Source of the DNA: Halieaceae bacterium
GTDB lineage: Bacteria; Pseudomonadota; Gammaproteobacteria; Pseudomonadales; Halieaceae
DNA: 64,000 bases
NCBI GenBank assembly: GCA_902520195.1
Contig: CABYND010000003.1
Span: forward strand, 1 to 64,000
Reading direction: 5' to 3'
The first letter of the stretch is position 1. The number at the start of each line of letters is the position of its first letter. A model generated the notes under the pieces. It did not search any database. It had not been told where the DNA came from and worked only from the letters and a program-made list of their open reading frames with translations. This document shows, piece by piece, positions 25,139 through 34,019 of this stretch. A program made the position numbers and the translations under genes.

Positions 25139-27541
25139 ATGACTCATAGGCCTTCGAAGCAAGCAACCGCGTTAATACCGTTAATGTCCCTGGGACAAAT
25201 TAGTTTGTTACCACTAGCAGCAACAATGCTGCTACTAAGCCAACATAGCTACGCTCAATCTCAGGGTACAGCGGCCGCGCTCATAGAGGAAGTGGTGGTC
25301 ACAGCTCGTAAGAGAGTTGAAAGCTTAGTAGATACACCAATAGCTATTACGGCTTTGAGTGGTGACGCTATGGAAGCTCGCGGCATGACCCAGTTAAGCG
25401 ATATCGCCGCGACCACGCCCAGCCTTACTTTTGTAGACGTTACCTCGATAACTGGGTCCTCCTCCGCTTCCGTAGTTTATCTGCGGGGAGTCGGAAATGG
25501 CTTTGCGACCGCCACCAGCGAACCGGGGGTGGGCATTTATGTTGATGGCGTCTACATGGCGCGAAATGTGGGCCAGGTATTTAATATCGTAGACTTAGCG
25601 CGTGTGGAAATTCTGCGCGGACCACAAGGTACGTTATTTGGAAGGAATACTGTGGGCGGAGCAATCTCTATACACACGAAGAAACCTACGGACGAGTTCT
25701 CAATCTCAGGCGCGCTCACCGCCGGCAACTACAGTCGACTCGACGGAAAACTCGCGATTAACGGACCTTTGGGGCAGGACCTTTTTGGCAAATTGTCTGT
25801 TGGCCGGTTCACACGAGACGGAATGGTCGATCGGCCCACGGATGGCTTGAACCAAGGCAACCGAGACCGCACTGCCGCAAGACTGGCTCTGAGGTGGCAG
25901 CCTTCTGAAAAATTAGAAATTAACTTGGCCGTGGATGGCACTGTCGCGAGGGAGGACGGAACCCCTTCTCTGCTCAGGACAATAGTATGGGACAGTGCAA
26001 TCTTTAACCCGGGAGGACTACCCCTTGCGCCCCCGGGCGCAGCCGGTCCCTCTCAATATGCCATCAACGTGCCTTTTGATTACCCAGTAGATAATCTCGT
26101 TTTGGAGAATAATTACATCATTAACTACTTTGCAGGCCTGAGCTGTTTCTCGGGCTTCGGGGAACCTTGGAATCCGGGTGCTGATCAAACTAATCCCGCT
26201 TGCTACGGCAGCCAGTACCAACTGGAGAACGAGCGCAAAAACATGGGCACATACGACACCAGGTCAAGAGACGACGTCTGGGGTGTCACATTCACCGTTG
26301 ATTACGAATTCTCTAACCTCAGCTTAAAGTCAATCACCGCTTACAGGGATTCGAAGTCAACCTATGGCCGCGATGCAGACGGATCGCCCTTGAAAATTTA
26401 TCACTATAGCGGCCTTATGGATCAGACTCAGTTTTCGCAAGAGTTTCAACTGATTGGAAGCGCATTCTCAGACAAGTTGGACTGGGTCGTGGGCGCTTAT
26501 TACTTAGACGAAGAGGTTGTAAATCCAGAACCCGTCGTCTTTACCACCATAGAGTTTGTCTCTGGCGGTAATACCGATAACACTAGTTATGCCGCATTTG
26601 CGCAAGGCACATTTAGTATTACTGAAAAGCTAGACATTACAGCGGGAATTCGTTGGACCAGAGACGAAAAAGATTCACTACCGCTTCAACCTTTTACAGC
26701 TAATTACACTCCCAATCCCGCTTTCAACCCCGGTAATTTAGTACTCCCGGACATTACTGTGACTCAAGATTTTACCAACACCACGCCAATGCTTAACTTA
26801 GCCTATCGCGTGACTGATCATCTCATGACTTACGCAACCTTCTCAGAAGGCTACAAGAGTGGGGGAGCTACATTCAGAATTTTCCCAATATTTCCTGCGA
26901 CTCCGCTTTACTCCCCGGAGGAGGTCGAGTCTTTTGAAGTAGGGGCAAAATTTGAGAAGGACGGCTATCGACTCAATATCGCTGCATACGCTATGGATTA
27001 CGAGAACATTCAGGTCGAAATTTTTACAAACATTGCTCCAGTGATAAAAAACGGTGGCGAGGGTGAGGTAAAGGGACTTGAATTGGAAGCTTTCCTGCCA
27101 CTACCAGGTAACCTTTTCGTCGAAGCGTCATTTAGTTATACCGATGCTGAGTACACCAGCATCGATCCAGGAGCTACGCAAATTAATTTAGCGTCCAAAT
27201 TCCCCATGACACCAGAGACTCAAGCGTCTCTCAGCATCAGTAAAGTGTTCTCTCTTAGCGGTGGTGCGGAAATCGTTCCACGACTTGAGTGGTTGTTTAC
27301 CGACGATCGATACAATGACGCTCAAAACACCGCTGACCTTATGCAGCCTAGCTTTGACATCATCAATGCACAATTGGCATGGAACAGCTCTGACGGCCGA
27401 TATGGCGTAACTGTGGGGGTGGAGAATCTCACCGATGAAGACTATTTGCTGGGAGGTTACTCGAACCTGATTGGAGGACAGATGAACGTCTTTCCGGCTT
27501 ATGACCGACAGGTCTATGGCACGATTAGATTTGAGTTCTGA
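25139..27541 (+). CDS. TonB-dependent outer-membrane receptor 2
   Basis: An 800-residue TonB-dependent transporter. A long signal peptide ends near residue 40 (HSYAQ); the plug starts with IEEVVVTARKRVESLVDTPIAITAL and contains VEILRGPQGTLFGRNTVGG; the barrel ends in RFEF. GGAGA lies before the ATG. It is not a close copy of receptor 1, so a different ligand is likely, although both share a promoter element. It is directly followed by the IorAB-type hydroxylase genes, suggesting uptake of the compound which that periplasmic enzyme hydroxylates. Confidence 0.95.
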   Translation: MTHRPSKQATALIPLMSLGQISLLPLAATMLLLSQHSYAQSQGTAAALIEEVVVTARKRVESLVDTPIAITALSGDAMEARGMTQLSDIAATTPSLTFVDVTSITGSSSASVVYLRGVGNGFATATSEPGVGIYVDGVYMARNVGQVFNIVDLARVEILRGPQGTLFGRNTVGGAISIHTKKPTDEFSISGALTAGNYSRLDGKLAINGPLGQDLFGKLSVGRFTRDGMVDRPTDGLNQGNRDRTAARLALRWQPSEKLEINLAVDGTVAREDGTPSLLRTIVWDSAIFNPGGLPLAPPGAAGPSQYAINVPFDYPVDNLVLENNYIINYFAGLSCFSGFGEPWNPGADQTNPACYGSQYQLENERKNMGTYDTRSRDDVWGVTFTVDYEFSNLSLKSITAYRDSKSTYGRDADGSPLKIYHYSGLMDQTQFSQEFQLIGSAFSDKLDWVVGAYYLDEEVVNPEPVVFTTIEFVSGGNTDNTSYAAFAQGTFSITEKLDITAGIRWTRDEKDSLPLQPFTANYTPNPAFNPGNLVLPDITVTQDFTNTTPMLNLAYRVTDHLMTYATFSEGYKSGGATFRIFPIFPATPLYSPEEVESFEVGAKFEKDGYRLNIAAYAMDYENIQVEIFTNIAPVIKNGGEGEVKGLELEAFLPLPGNLFVEASFSYTDAEYTSIDPGATQINLASKFPMTPETQASLSISKVFSLSGGAEIVPRLEWLFTDDRYNDAQNTADLMQPSFDIINAQLAWNSSDGRYGVTVGVENLTDEDYLLGGYSNLIGGQMNVFPAYDRQVYGTIRFEF

Positions 27542-27591
27542 AATGCTTGTCAAATTGCTTATCATTTGAACAAAGGTGTTAGAGACACAAC

Positions 27592-28071
27592 ATGGTTAGG
27601 AAGATGGTGATTAACAACGAAGAGTATGTGTTGGATGCTCCCGACGACATGCCTCTTTTGTGGGTATTACGCGACATTTTAGAGCTAACAGGAACTAAGT
27701 TTGGATGCGGGAAGGCGCAATGCGGCGCCTGTACTGTCCTTATAAACGACAGCCCAGCGAGAAGTTGTGTCACGCCACTCTCAGCAGTGGCGCATCAAGA
27801 AATTACCACTATTGAAGGCTTAGCTAACCTGCCTGAGTCGTCACTCCAATATGCTTGGGTCGAGCACAACGTTCCACAATGTGGCTACTGTCAATCAGGC
27901 CAATTAATGTCTGCAGCAGCACTGCTTCGGCAACATCCTAACCCAACAGACGCCGAGATTGATCAAGGCATGTCTGGAAACATATGCCGGTGTGGCACAT
28001 ACCCCCGAATAAAAAAGGCCATCAAATCAGTCTCAACAATCTCATCGGACGTGAGCAGTGATTCAGTCTAG
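27592..28071 (+). CDS. [2Fe-2S] small subunit of a xanthine-oxidase-family hydroxylase (IorA-like)
   Basis: A 159-residue electron-transfer subunit with two [2Fe-2S] clusters: the plant-type cluster ligands Cys39, Cys44, Cys47 and Cys59, and the second set Cys97, Cys100, Cys132 and Cys134. This architecture is that of isoquinoline 1-oxidoreductase alpha subunit and related aldehyde or N-heterocycle hydroxylases. It overlaps the large-subunit gene by 14 bases. It has no signal peptide of its own and would be exported folded with the Tat-bearing partner. Confidence 0.93.
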   Translation: MVRKMVINNEEYVLDAPDDMPLLWVLRDILELTGTKFGCGKAQCGACTVLINDSPARSCVTPLSAVAHQEITTIEGLANLPESSLQYAWVEHNVPQCGYCQSGQLMSAAALLRQHPNPTDAEIDQGMSGNICRCGTYPRIKKAIKSVSTISSDVSSDSV

Positions 28072-30253
28072 AAGGGAATTCCTCACAACAGCTAGGAATG
28101 GTCTCCTACTGGGGATTATGGGGGAATCTGTCACTTCTTTCGCGGCTAGCGTTGATCAAGATCCGGAATTTTCGCCCAGCAATTTTCTCAGCATATCTCC
28201 TAGCGGAGCGGTGCGGGTGTTCGTGGGCCAAGGAGAAATGGGCCAGGACATCTTCTCTGGGTTAGCCATGCTGGTTGCGGAAGAGCTTAATACTCCATTG
28301 GATGAAGTCGCAGTTGTCGCAGCACCTGTCTCACCTGCTTTTGGCAACTCTTTTTTTCCAGGGTCACCACAAATGACCGCAGCCAGTTCGAGCATTAAGG
28401 TTTTTTACATTCCATATCGAAATGCTGGCGCGGCGGCACGCCAAATGCTCGAAACTGCTGTGAGCACGATGCTTGATAAGAGCGTGAACCGTATTCTTTT
28501 AACTAACGGCGAAGTAGTATGTGATGATAACGATCGCATTCCCCTGAAGCTTGTAATGCCCATTCTCGCAGACCTGCCTATTCCTGACAGCCTGAAACTA
28601 AAAGAGCCAAGCGAATTCCAAGTCATCGGAAATCCGCAACGCAGTATTGGAGTCGAAAAAAAGGTTAATGGCACCCTCGGGTATGGGATGGATGTAAAGG
28701 TACCGGGCGCGATGACTGCCGTAGTCGCTCACCCCCCCTCCTTCGGTGCTCAGATTACACACTTTGACTCTTCGACAGCCTTAGCAATCCCAGGCGTGCT
28801 GGAGGTCTTGAGAATTCCGACCGGCATTGCCGTTATCGGCGAAAACTACTGGGTTGCTGATTCAGGTAAGAAAGCGTTAGACATAGACTGGGACGAGTCC
28901 GCAGGGCAAAACCTGTCAACCGAAGGGATCTTAGAAACATACCGCGAACTCGCATCGAAGCCAGGCCAAGCCTTTACCTTCAACCCAATACCCGGGATGG
29001 ATTATCAGCTCAAGCCCAGTCTGGGCCCAGACGAGTACGCCCAACACAATGGCGCCGTAACGATAGAGTCGGAATTTATTGCGCCGTACCTTGCACACGC
29101 CCCCATGGAACCTTTGAACTGCACCATTTTTGAGAAGGACGGTCTGATTCATGTTCATACTGGAACTCATTATCAATTCGCAGATAAAGACGCTGTAGTT
29201 AAAACTCTTGGGGTTGACTCTTCCAGAGTCAAGCTACACACGCTGCCAATGGGAGGAAGCTTTGGCAGAAGAGCGTGTCCAAAATCAGATTGGATTACAG
29301 AAGCAGCCCAAATTTTCAAACTCGCACAAACAGCGCGGACAAATCCCATCAAGTTGGTGTGGTCGCGGGAAGATGACATTACCGGAGGGTGGTATCGGCC
29401 ACTAGTGCTGTCAAAGGTGTCTGCGGCTCTAAACCAAGATGGCACCATAGGCTCATGGGCGCAACGCATCGTCGGTCAACCAGCAATTGATCACGAGACC
29501 CTGAGCTTTATCGGGCCTGAGAACATTGACCTCACCACGGTCGATGCAGTCGGTAACCTTGTTTACGACATTCAAGACAAGGTTGTTGACGTGCACCATA
29601 CCGAAAATCTCGTGCCCGTTCAGTGGATGAGGTCTGTGGGACATTCCCACAATGTCTTTTTCGTCGAGACTTTCATGAATGAACTCGCTGATGAAGCTGG
29701 CGTTGATCAAGTCACCTTTCGACTCAACCACGCCAAAGACGACAGGGTAAAGCGAGTGCTACAGCTAGCAGCGGAAAAAGGTCAGTGGAATGGTGGCTTA
29801 AGTTCAGATGGAAAAGCCCATGGGGTTTCCGTGCACGAATTTTACGGCACGTACGTTGCCAACATGGCCGAAGTAATCCAAGTGGCTGAGAACAAATTCA
29901 AAATTGTAAAAATAGTATTTGGGGTGGATTTAGGGACCGTAATAAATCCTGATGCGGTCAGGGCACAGATGGAGAGTGGGGCTGTACTGGCACTGTCATC
30001 CACCTTGTATGGCGAGATAGACATAGACAGGGGCATGCCTAAACAATCCAATTTCGACACCTACAGACCGCTCCGATTTAACCAATGTCCAGATATAGAG
30101 ACACATATTGTCTCAAGCGATCTGCCGCCGACCGGTGCCGGCGAGACTGGGGTTCCCTCGGTCGCGCCTGCTGTCTGCAACGCTATCGCTAAGTTGAGGG
30201 GAGAGTATTTGCGGGCACTACCGATTGCCAAGCAAGGAATTGAAATCGTATAA
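28058..30253 (+). CDS. Molybdopterin large subunit, IorB-like, Tat-exported
   Basis: A 731-residue molybdenum hydroxylase catalytic subunit of the IorB type. The N-terminus carries a twin-arginine signal (SRREFLTTA followed by a hydrophobic stretch), GGSFGRR is the conserved molybdopterin segment in the middle, and GAGETGVPSV near residue 700 has the catalytic Glu. The start is a GTG inside the small-subunit gene. Relatives hydroxylate carbon next to a ring nitrogen or oxidise aldehydes, using water as oxygen source. No FAD subunit is present, as in IorAB, so electrons go to an external acceptor. No cytochrome gene follows. Confidence 0.92.
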   Translation: MIQSRREFLTTARNGLLLGIMGESVTSFAASVDQDPEFSPSNFLSISPSGAVRVFVGQGEMGQDIFSGLAMLVAEELNTPLDEVAVVAAPVSPAFGNSFFPGSPQMTAASSSIKVFYIPYRNAGAAARQMLETAVSTMLDKSVNRILLTNGEVVCDDNDRIPLKLVMPILADLPIPDSLKLKEPSEFQVIGNPQRSIGVEKKVNGTLGYGMDVKVPGAMTAVVAHPPSFGAQITHFDSSTALAIPGVLEVLRIPTGIAVIGENYWVADSGKKALDIDWDESAGQNLSTEGILETYRELASKPGQAFTFNPIPGMDYQLKPSLGPDEYAQHNGAVTIESEFIAPYLAHAPMEPLNCTIFEKDGLIHVHTGTHYQFADKDAVVKTLGVDSSRVKLHTLPMGGSFGRRACPKSDWITEAAQIFKLAQTARTNPIKLVWSREDDITGGWYRPLVLSKVSAALNQDGTIGSWAQRIVGQPAIDHETLSFIGPENIDLTTVDAVGNLVYDIQDKVVDVHHTENLVPVQWMRSVGHSHNVFFVETFMNELADEAGVDQVTFRLNHAKDDRVKRVLQLAAEKGQWNGGLSSDGKAHGVSVHEFYGTYVANMAEVIQVAENKFKIVKIVFGVDLGTVINPDAVRAQMESGAVLALSSTLYGEIDIDRGMPKQSNFDTYRPLRFNQCPDIETHIVSSDLPPTGAGETGVPSVAPAVCNAIAKLRGEYLRALPIAKQGIEIV

Positions 30254-30272
30254 AGATCAGGGGTCAATCTCT

Positions 30273-31361
30273 CTATCGCTTCGCAATCTCGTCTAAGACT
30301 AAAGCACCAAATTCACAGGTTGTCACAACTTTTAGTAAAGAGTTGTGGAGAGCCAAGTCCTGAGTGACAGTGCCTTTTTCCAACACTCGAAATAATGCTG
30401 ACCACACTCGATCTGCCAAGTCTTGTCTGCCCATAGAGACTTGTAGCATCAGTGCGACGCAGCCAATCATTGAGTAGGGGTTTGCAACATTCTGGCCACT
30501 AAGACCTGGCGCTGACCCATGTGACGGCTCAAAATAAGATTTGTTGTCACCAATGCAAGCGGACGGCATAAGTCCCAATGACCCCAAAAGCCCTCCAGCC
30601 TGATCACTGAGGATGTCGCCAAACATATTTTCCATTACCATCACATCGAACGTATTTGGAGCAAGGCACATCTCGGTAGCTGCCGCATCTACTAGCATAT
30701 GCGTTACCTCTACATTCGGGTAATTCTGGGCCACCTCGCGCAAAACCTCGTTCCACAGCTCGCTAGACAACAGCACATTACTTTTGTGTATGTTGTGTAA
30801 ATGGCATCGTCTTTCTGACGCTAGGTCAAACGCGGTAACTAAGACTCTCCGAATTTGCGCCTCGTTGTACTCCAACGTCTCGCGCACATATCTCAAACCT
30901 TCACGATTCACGCCGTGCGATTTCGCCCCAAAATACAAACCGCCAACCAACTCGCGAACGATGACGAAGTCAATGCCCTCCTCTAATAACTCGTTTTTAA
31001 GGGGGGAAAACTGCTTCATTGTCGAACTCAACCTCACTGGCCGAAAATTCGCATATGTGTCATATCTCTTCCTCAAAGGAAGTATTGCGCCACGCTCCGG
31101 GCGAAACTCAATAGGAATTTTTTGCGTCTCGTCATAACTCAAGCCCACCGGGCCTTTAAGGATTACATCAGCACTATCGCAGATTAATTTGGTGTGGTCC
31201 GGGAATGGATCGCCAAACTCGAAGTACGCCCGAGCACCAAGCGGTGCCGACTCGATCTCTACGTCGAGACTCTCATCATCAATGATGTAATCAAGCACCT
31301 TGAGTGCCGCTGCCATAATCTCAGGGCCTATGCCGTCCCCGGGCAACACTGCTATTTTCAT
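30273..31361 (-). CDS. Isopropylmalate / tartrate dehydrogenase-like beta-decarboxylating dehydrogenase
   Basis: A 362-residue NAD-dependent dehydrogenase of the isocitrate/isopropylmalate family. Seen signatures are LPGDGIGPEI at the start, RELVGGLYFG, HKSNVL with the catalytic Lys, a metal-site region with NMFGDILSDQAGG, and FEPSHGSAPGLSGQNVANP. It would oxidise and decarboxylate a 3-hydroxy- or malate-type acid. A leuB-like enzyme as the last gene of an aromatic operon, without leuA, leuC or leuD, argues for a catabolic substrate such as a substituted malate or tartrate. It is 17 bases after the aminotransferase. Confidence 0.9.
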   Translation of the reverse strand: MKIAVLPGDGIGPEIMAAALKVLDYIIDDESLDVEIESAPLGARAYFEFGDPFPDHTKLICDSADVILKGPVGLSYDETQKIPIEFRPERGAILPLRKRYDTYANFRPVRLSSTMKQFSPLKNELLEEGIDFVIVRELVGGLYFGAKSHGVNREGLRYVRETLEYNEAQIRRVLVTAFDLASERRCHLHNIHKSNVLLSSELWNEVLREVAQNYPNVEVTHMLVDAAATEMCLAPNTFDVMVMENMFGDILSDQAGGLLGSLGLMPSACIGDNKSYFEPSHGSAPGLSGQNVANPYSMIGCVALMLQVSMGRQDLADRVWSALFRVLEKGTVTQDLALHNSLLKVVTTCEFGALVLDEIAKR

Positions 31362-31378
31362 AATAAGCCCCTCCCTTT

Positions 31379-32626
31379 TTAGAGACGCATTGCCCGATAA
31401 GGGGGGTTGTCAGCAACAAATTTTTTTACTTGTGCGGAGTCTTTCAAATGCATCTCTAAAAATTCGGCGGCAACTCGCAGTCGATCCGCTGATTCGGCGC
31501 AACTCATACGAATATAACCATAACCATCCTCGCCAAAAGCTTCGCCTCCCAGACAGGAGACACCAACTTTTGAATCCGCGGCTTCTAGTAGGTACATCGC
31601 CAAGCCATGAGAGGTAATACCATAACGTGTGCAATACTCTGAGACATCTGGAAACACGTAGAAGGCGCCGTCAGGAACGAGGCACTTCACACCTTCAATG
31701 TTTTGTAAGGCGCTTGCAAAGCGCTCGACGCGTTCCTTAAAGACATGCATTCGCTCATCTCGCTCGATGTTGCCCTCTCTCAGGGCCGCTGCTGCTGCTA
31801 TCTGGGAAAAGGGAGACACACAAGAAAAGCTGGTGTTTGCGAGAACAGAAAGTTTTTCAATATTTTGTGTTGAGCTGGCAGCAAAACCTACACGCCACCC
31901 ACTCATACTATACGACTTGCTCATCGTATAAACTGCGACGCATCGTTCCAACATATCTGGATGCGCTAGGGGGCTTACGTGCCCTCCAGACCACGACATT
32001 TGGTCATAAGGCTCGTCACTAAATAAGAAGACGTCGTCCCTGTCCAGAATCAGCGAGCAAAGATCAGCGACGTCTTCTTCAGTGGTGACACCGCCTGTAG
32101 GATTGTGGGGACTATTCAGGAAAACTGCTCTGGGTGAGTCGTCTTGCTCAAGAAAGCACTTAACATCTGCTAGAGATGGCCTAAATTTATTTTGCTGGCT
32201 GAGCTTCGAAGTTACCAGCCTCCCTCCGCGCCGAGCGATATTAGCGCTATATGTCGGAAAAAAAGGAGAGAAAACAAGTGCCCCATCTCCGGGGTCTAAA
32301 AAAAGTTCACAAAAAAGCTGCTGAAAAATTTTCGCTCCATTACCAACGAGAATATTATCCTCATCAACTCGAACTCCGTGCTCTCTGCTGACATAGCTGG
32401 CGGCCTCCCTCCTCAGCTCATCAATTCCCTTCGATGATACATAGTGACACTCGTCCGCCAGTATTGCGTCGGACCCCGCTAACAACGCTGGAGTGGCGCT
32501 GGCAAAGGGACTGTCGCCAATTTCCAATCTGATTACGTCCTTGCCCGTAGCCTCTAATTTCTCGGCGCGCGCCAAAACCGAGAATGCTGTCTCAGAAACT
32601 ACGGAGTTCGCGAACTGACTAAACAT
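31379..32626 (-). CDS. PLP-dependent class I/II aminotransferase
   Basis: A 415-residue fold-type I aminotransferase. The motif NSPHNPTGG binds the cofactor and substrate, and the Schiff-base Lys is in TMSKSYSMSGWRVG. The ATG at 32626 follows AGGGAC; an upstream TTG in frame overlaps the previous gene. It would move an amino group between an amino acid and an oxo acid, perhaps recovering nitrogen from the catabolised compound or converting a ring-cleavage amino acid into an oxo acid for the next enzyme, a decarboxylating dehydrogenase. Confidence 0.9.
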   Translation of the reverse strand: MFSQFANSVVSETAFSVLARAEKLEATGKDVIRLEIGDSPFASATPALLAGSDAILADECHYVSSKGIDELRREAASYVSREHGVRVDEDNILVGNGAKIFQQLFCELFLDPGDGALVFSPFFPTYSANIARRGGRLVTSKLSQQNKFRPSLADVKCFLEQDDSPRAVFLNSPHNPTGGVTTEEDVADLCSLILDRDDVFLFSDEPYDQMSWSGGHVSPLAHPDMLERCVAVYTMSKSYSMSGWRVGFAASSTQNIEKLSVLANTSFSCVSPFSQIAAAAALREGNIERDERMHVFKERVERFASALQNIEGVKCLVPDGAFYVFPDVSEYCTRYGITSHGLAMYLLEAADSKVGVSCLGGEAFGEDGYGYIRMSCAESADRLRVAAEFLEMHLKDSAQVKKFVADNPPYRAMRL

Positions 32627-32639
32627 CTGGCTTGTCCCT

Positions 32640-33974
32640 CTATACTTCTGGTGCGACAACCTCCTGGCGATCGCGCATCAGAGTATCGACAAGGGCATAT
32701 AAAATTTTTCTGGCACAGGGCATTAGGTCAGGAACGTAGGTCGCACCCATTCCCCCCAAGCCTTCAGCCACCCTTTCAGGCGAATTTTCTGCAGGCCAAG
32801 GCCATCCCAGTCTGGCGGTGGGTATACCAAGGCGACGAATGGCTGCGCCATCTGTTTGTCCCCCTAGCAAATCAGGGTCAGAGTACGCTTTCTCCTCTAC
32901 CCGCTCCCATCCGCGCCTAGCGGACTGAACTATCCAGTTATCTGGGTCGGTAGTGCCTCCTGGAACAGAACCGTACATTTCCCAATCAACCTGTGTGTCA
33001 GGATGTTCCATGCAAAAGGACCTCATAAACTCTGCAAACTGTGCTTTTACCTCAGCAGGCGAGGTGCGAGGATTGATACGGACGTCAAAGAAGATTTCGG
33101 TCGCCGCCGAAGGGAAGGCAGGGCGGTCTGGCCAGCCTGAGCGCAACGCAGAAATCCACCCATCAGGCCTCACAACACCGGAAGTGTTTCTTTGTGTGTA
33201 CTCCTGTAGCCAGGCCTCTAAATTGGTGATCAATTCGGCTGCAGGCACGATAGAACTTCTGAAACCCGGTGTGCCTCGAGGTACGCCCGCGTAACCTAAA
33301 GTACCGTGCACTGTAATTTTAAACCAGCCCATTCCGGGCTCTTCGTGGTACACCCAAATCCATGGCTTCATGATGATACAAAAATCTGGCGCAAGCCCTC
33401 TATTTAACAAATGCTCAATGCCATTGGACATGCCCGCATTATCACGCGACGGCACGTTGACAGGCATCCCGCCATCAGCGAACGCAATGTTTAGGTTACC
33501 CTTAAACTCTATTCCTGAATCAACAACCGCATTCGCCACTTCGGTCAAGGTCGCCACCATCGCCTTGGGGTTACTGGAGCCGAGCCCGTAAACCCAGTCA
33601 TCTACCAACTTGGCCTCCGGACGCATATCTACCTCTTGTGTCGGGCCGGCCCACGGAAGATCTGAATCGTCGCCCTCCAGATGAGTGTCAATTGGCGCAT
33701 ACAGTAGTAAGGTGGCCCCCGTCCCGGCTCCTTTCAACTCTCCCAGGACGTTGCCACTGATATCGTTCATTCCCATATATTTGCTAGGCAGCCCCATTTG
33801 ATTTAGGTGCTGCACCATAAATTCTGATGCTGCTCGAGTAGCACCCGTAGGACTGTGAATATCAGTAAGGGCACATAACAAAGTTTTCAGCCGGTTGGCG
33901 TCCAAGCATTTACAGCATGCTTCATAAGCCCTCTCCATCTCTGCAGTCATTGGCTTTGGCGTCGTCGGTTTCAT
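32640..33974 (-). CDS. M20-family-like protein lacking the metal ligands
   Basis: A 444-residue protein with the overall layout of ArgE/DapE-type M20 hydrolases, including a dimerisation domain (ITVHGTLGYAG region) and a C-terminal GGQTDGAAIRRLGIP. The normal metal-binding residues are absent: GHxD reads APID, the bridging Asp region reads GLGSSNPKAM, the catalytic Glu-Glu reads FADGGMP, and the next ligand Glu reads IMKPW. The frame is intact and the ribosome site GAGGAG is good, so it is a made protein. It may use another chemistry or be a non-catalytic binder. It lies between amidase and aminotransferase genes. Confidence 0.8.
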   Translation of the reverse strand: MKPTTPKPMTAEMERAYEACCKCLDANRLKTLLCALTDIHSPTGATRAASEFMVQHLNQMGLPSKYMGMNDISGNVLGELKGAGTGATLLLYAPIDTHLEGDDSDLPWAGPTQEVDMRPEAKLVDDWVYGLGSSNPKAMVATLTEVANAVVDSGIEFKGNLNIAFADGGMPVNVPSRDNAGMSNGIEHLLNRGLAPDFCIIMKPWIWVYHEEPGMGWFKITVHGTLGYAGVPRGTPGFRSSIVPAAELITNLEAWLQEYTQRNTSGVVRPDGWISALRSGWPDRPAFPSAATEIFFDVRINPRTSPAEVKAQFAEFMRSFCMEHPDTQVDWEMYGSVPGGTTDPDNWIVQSARRGWERVEEKAYSDPDLLGGQTDGAAIRRLGIPTARLGWPWPAENSPERVAEGLGGMGATYVPDLMPCARKILYALVDTLMRDRQEVVAPEV

Positions 33975-34019
33975 GCTCTGCTCCTCGTGTTCACCTGCCC
34001 CAAATTGCCACACTGGCCC

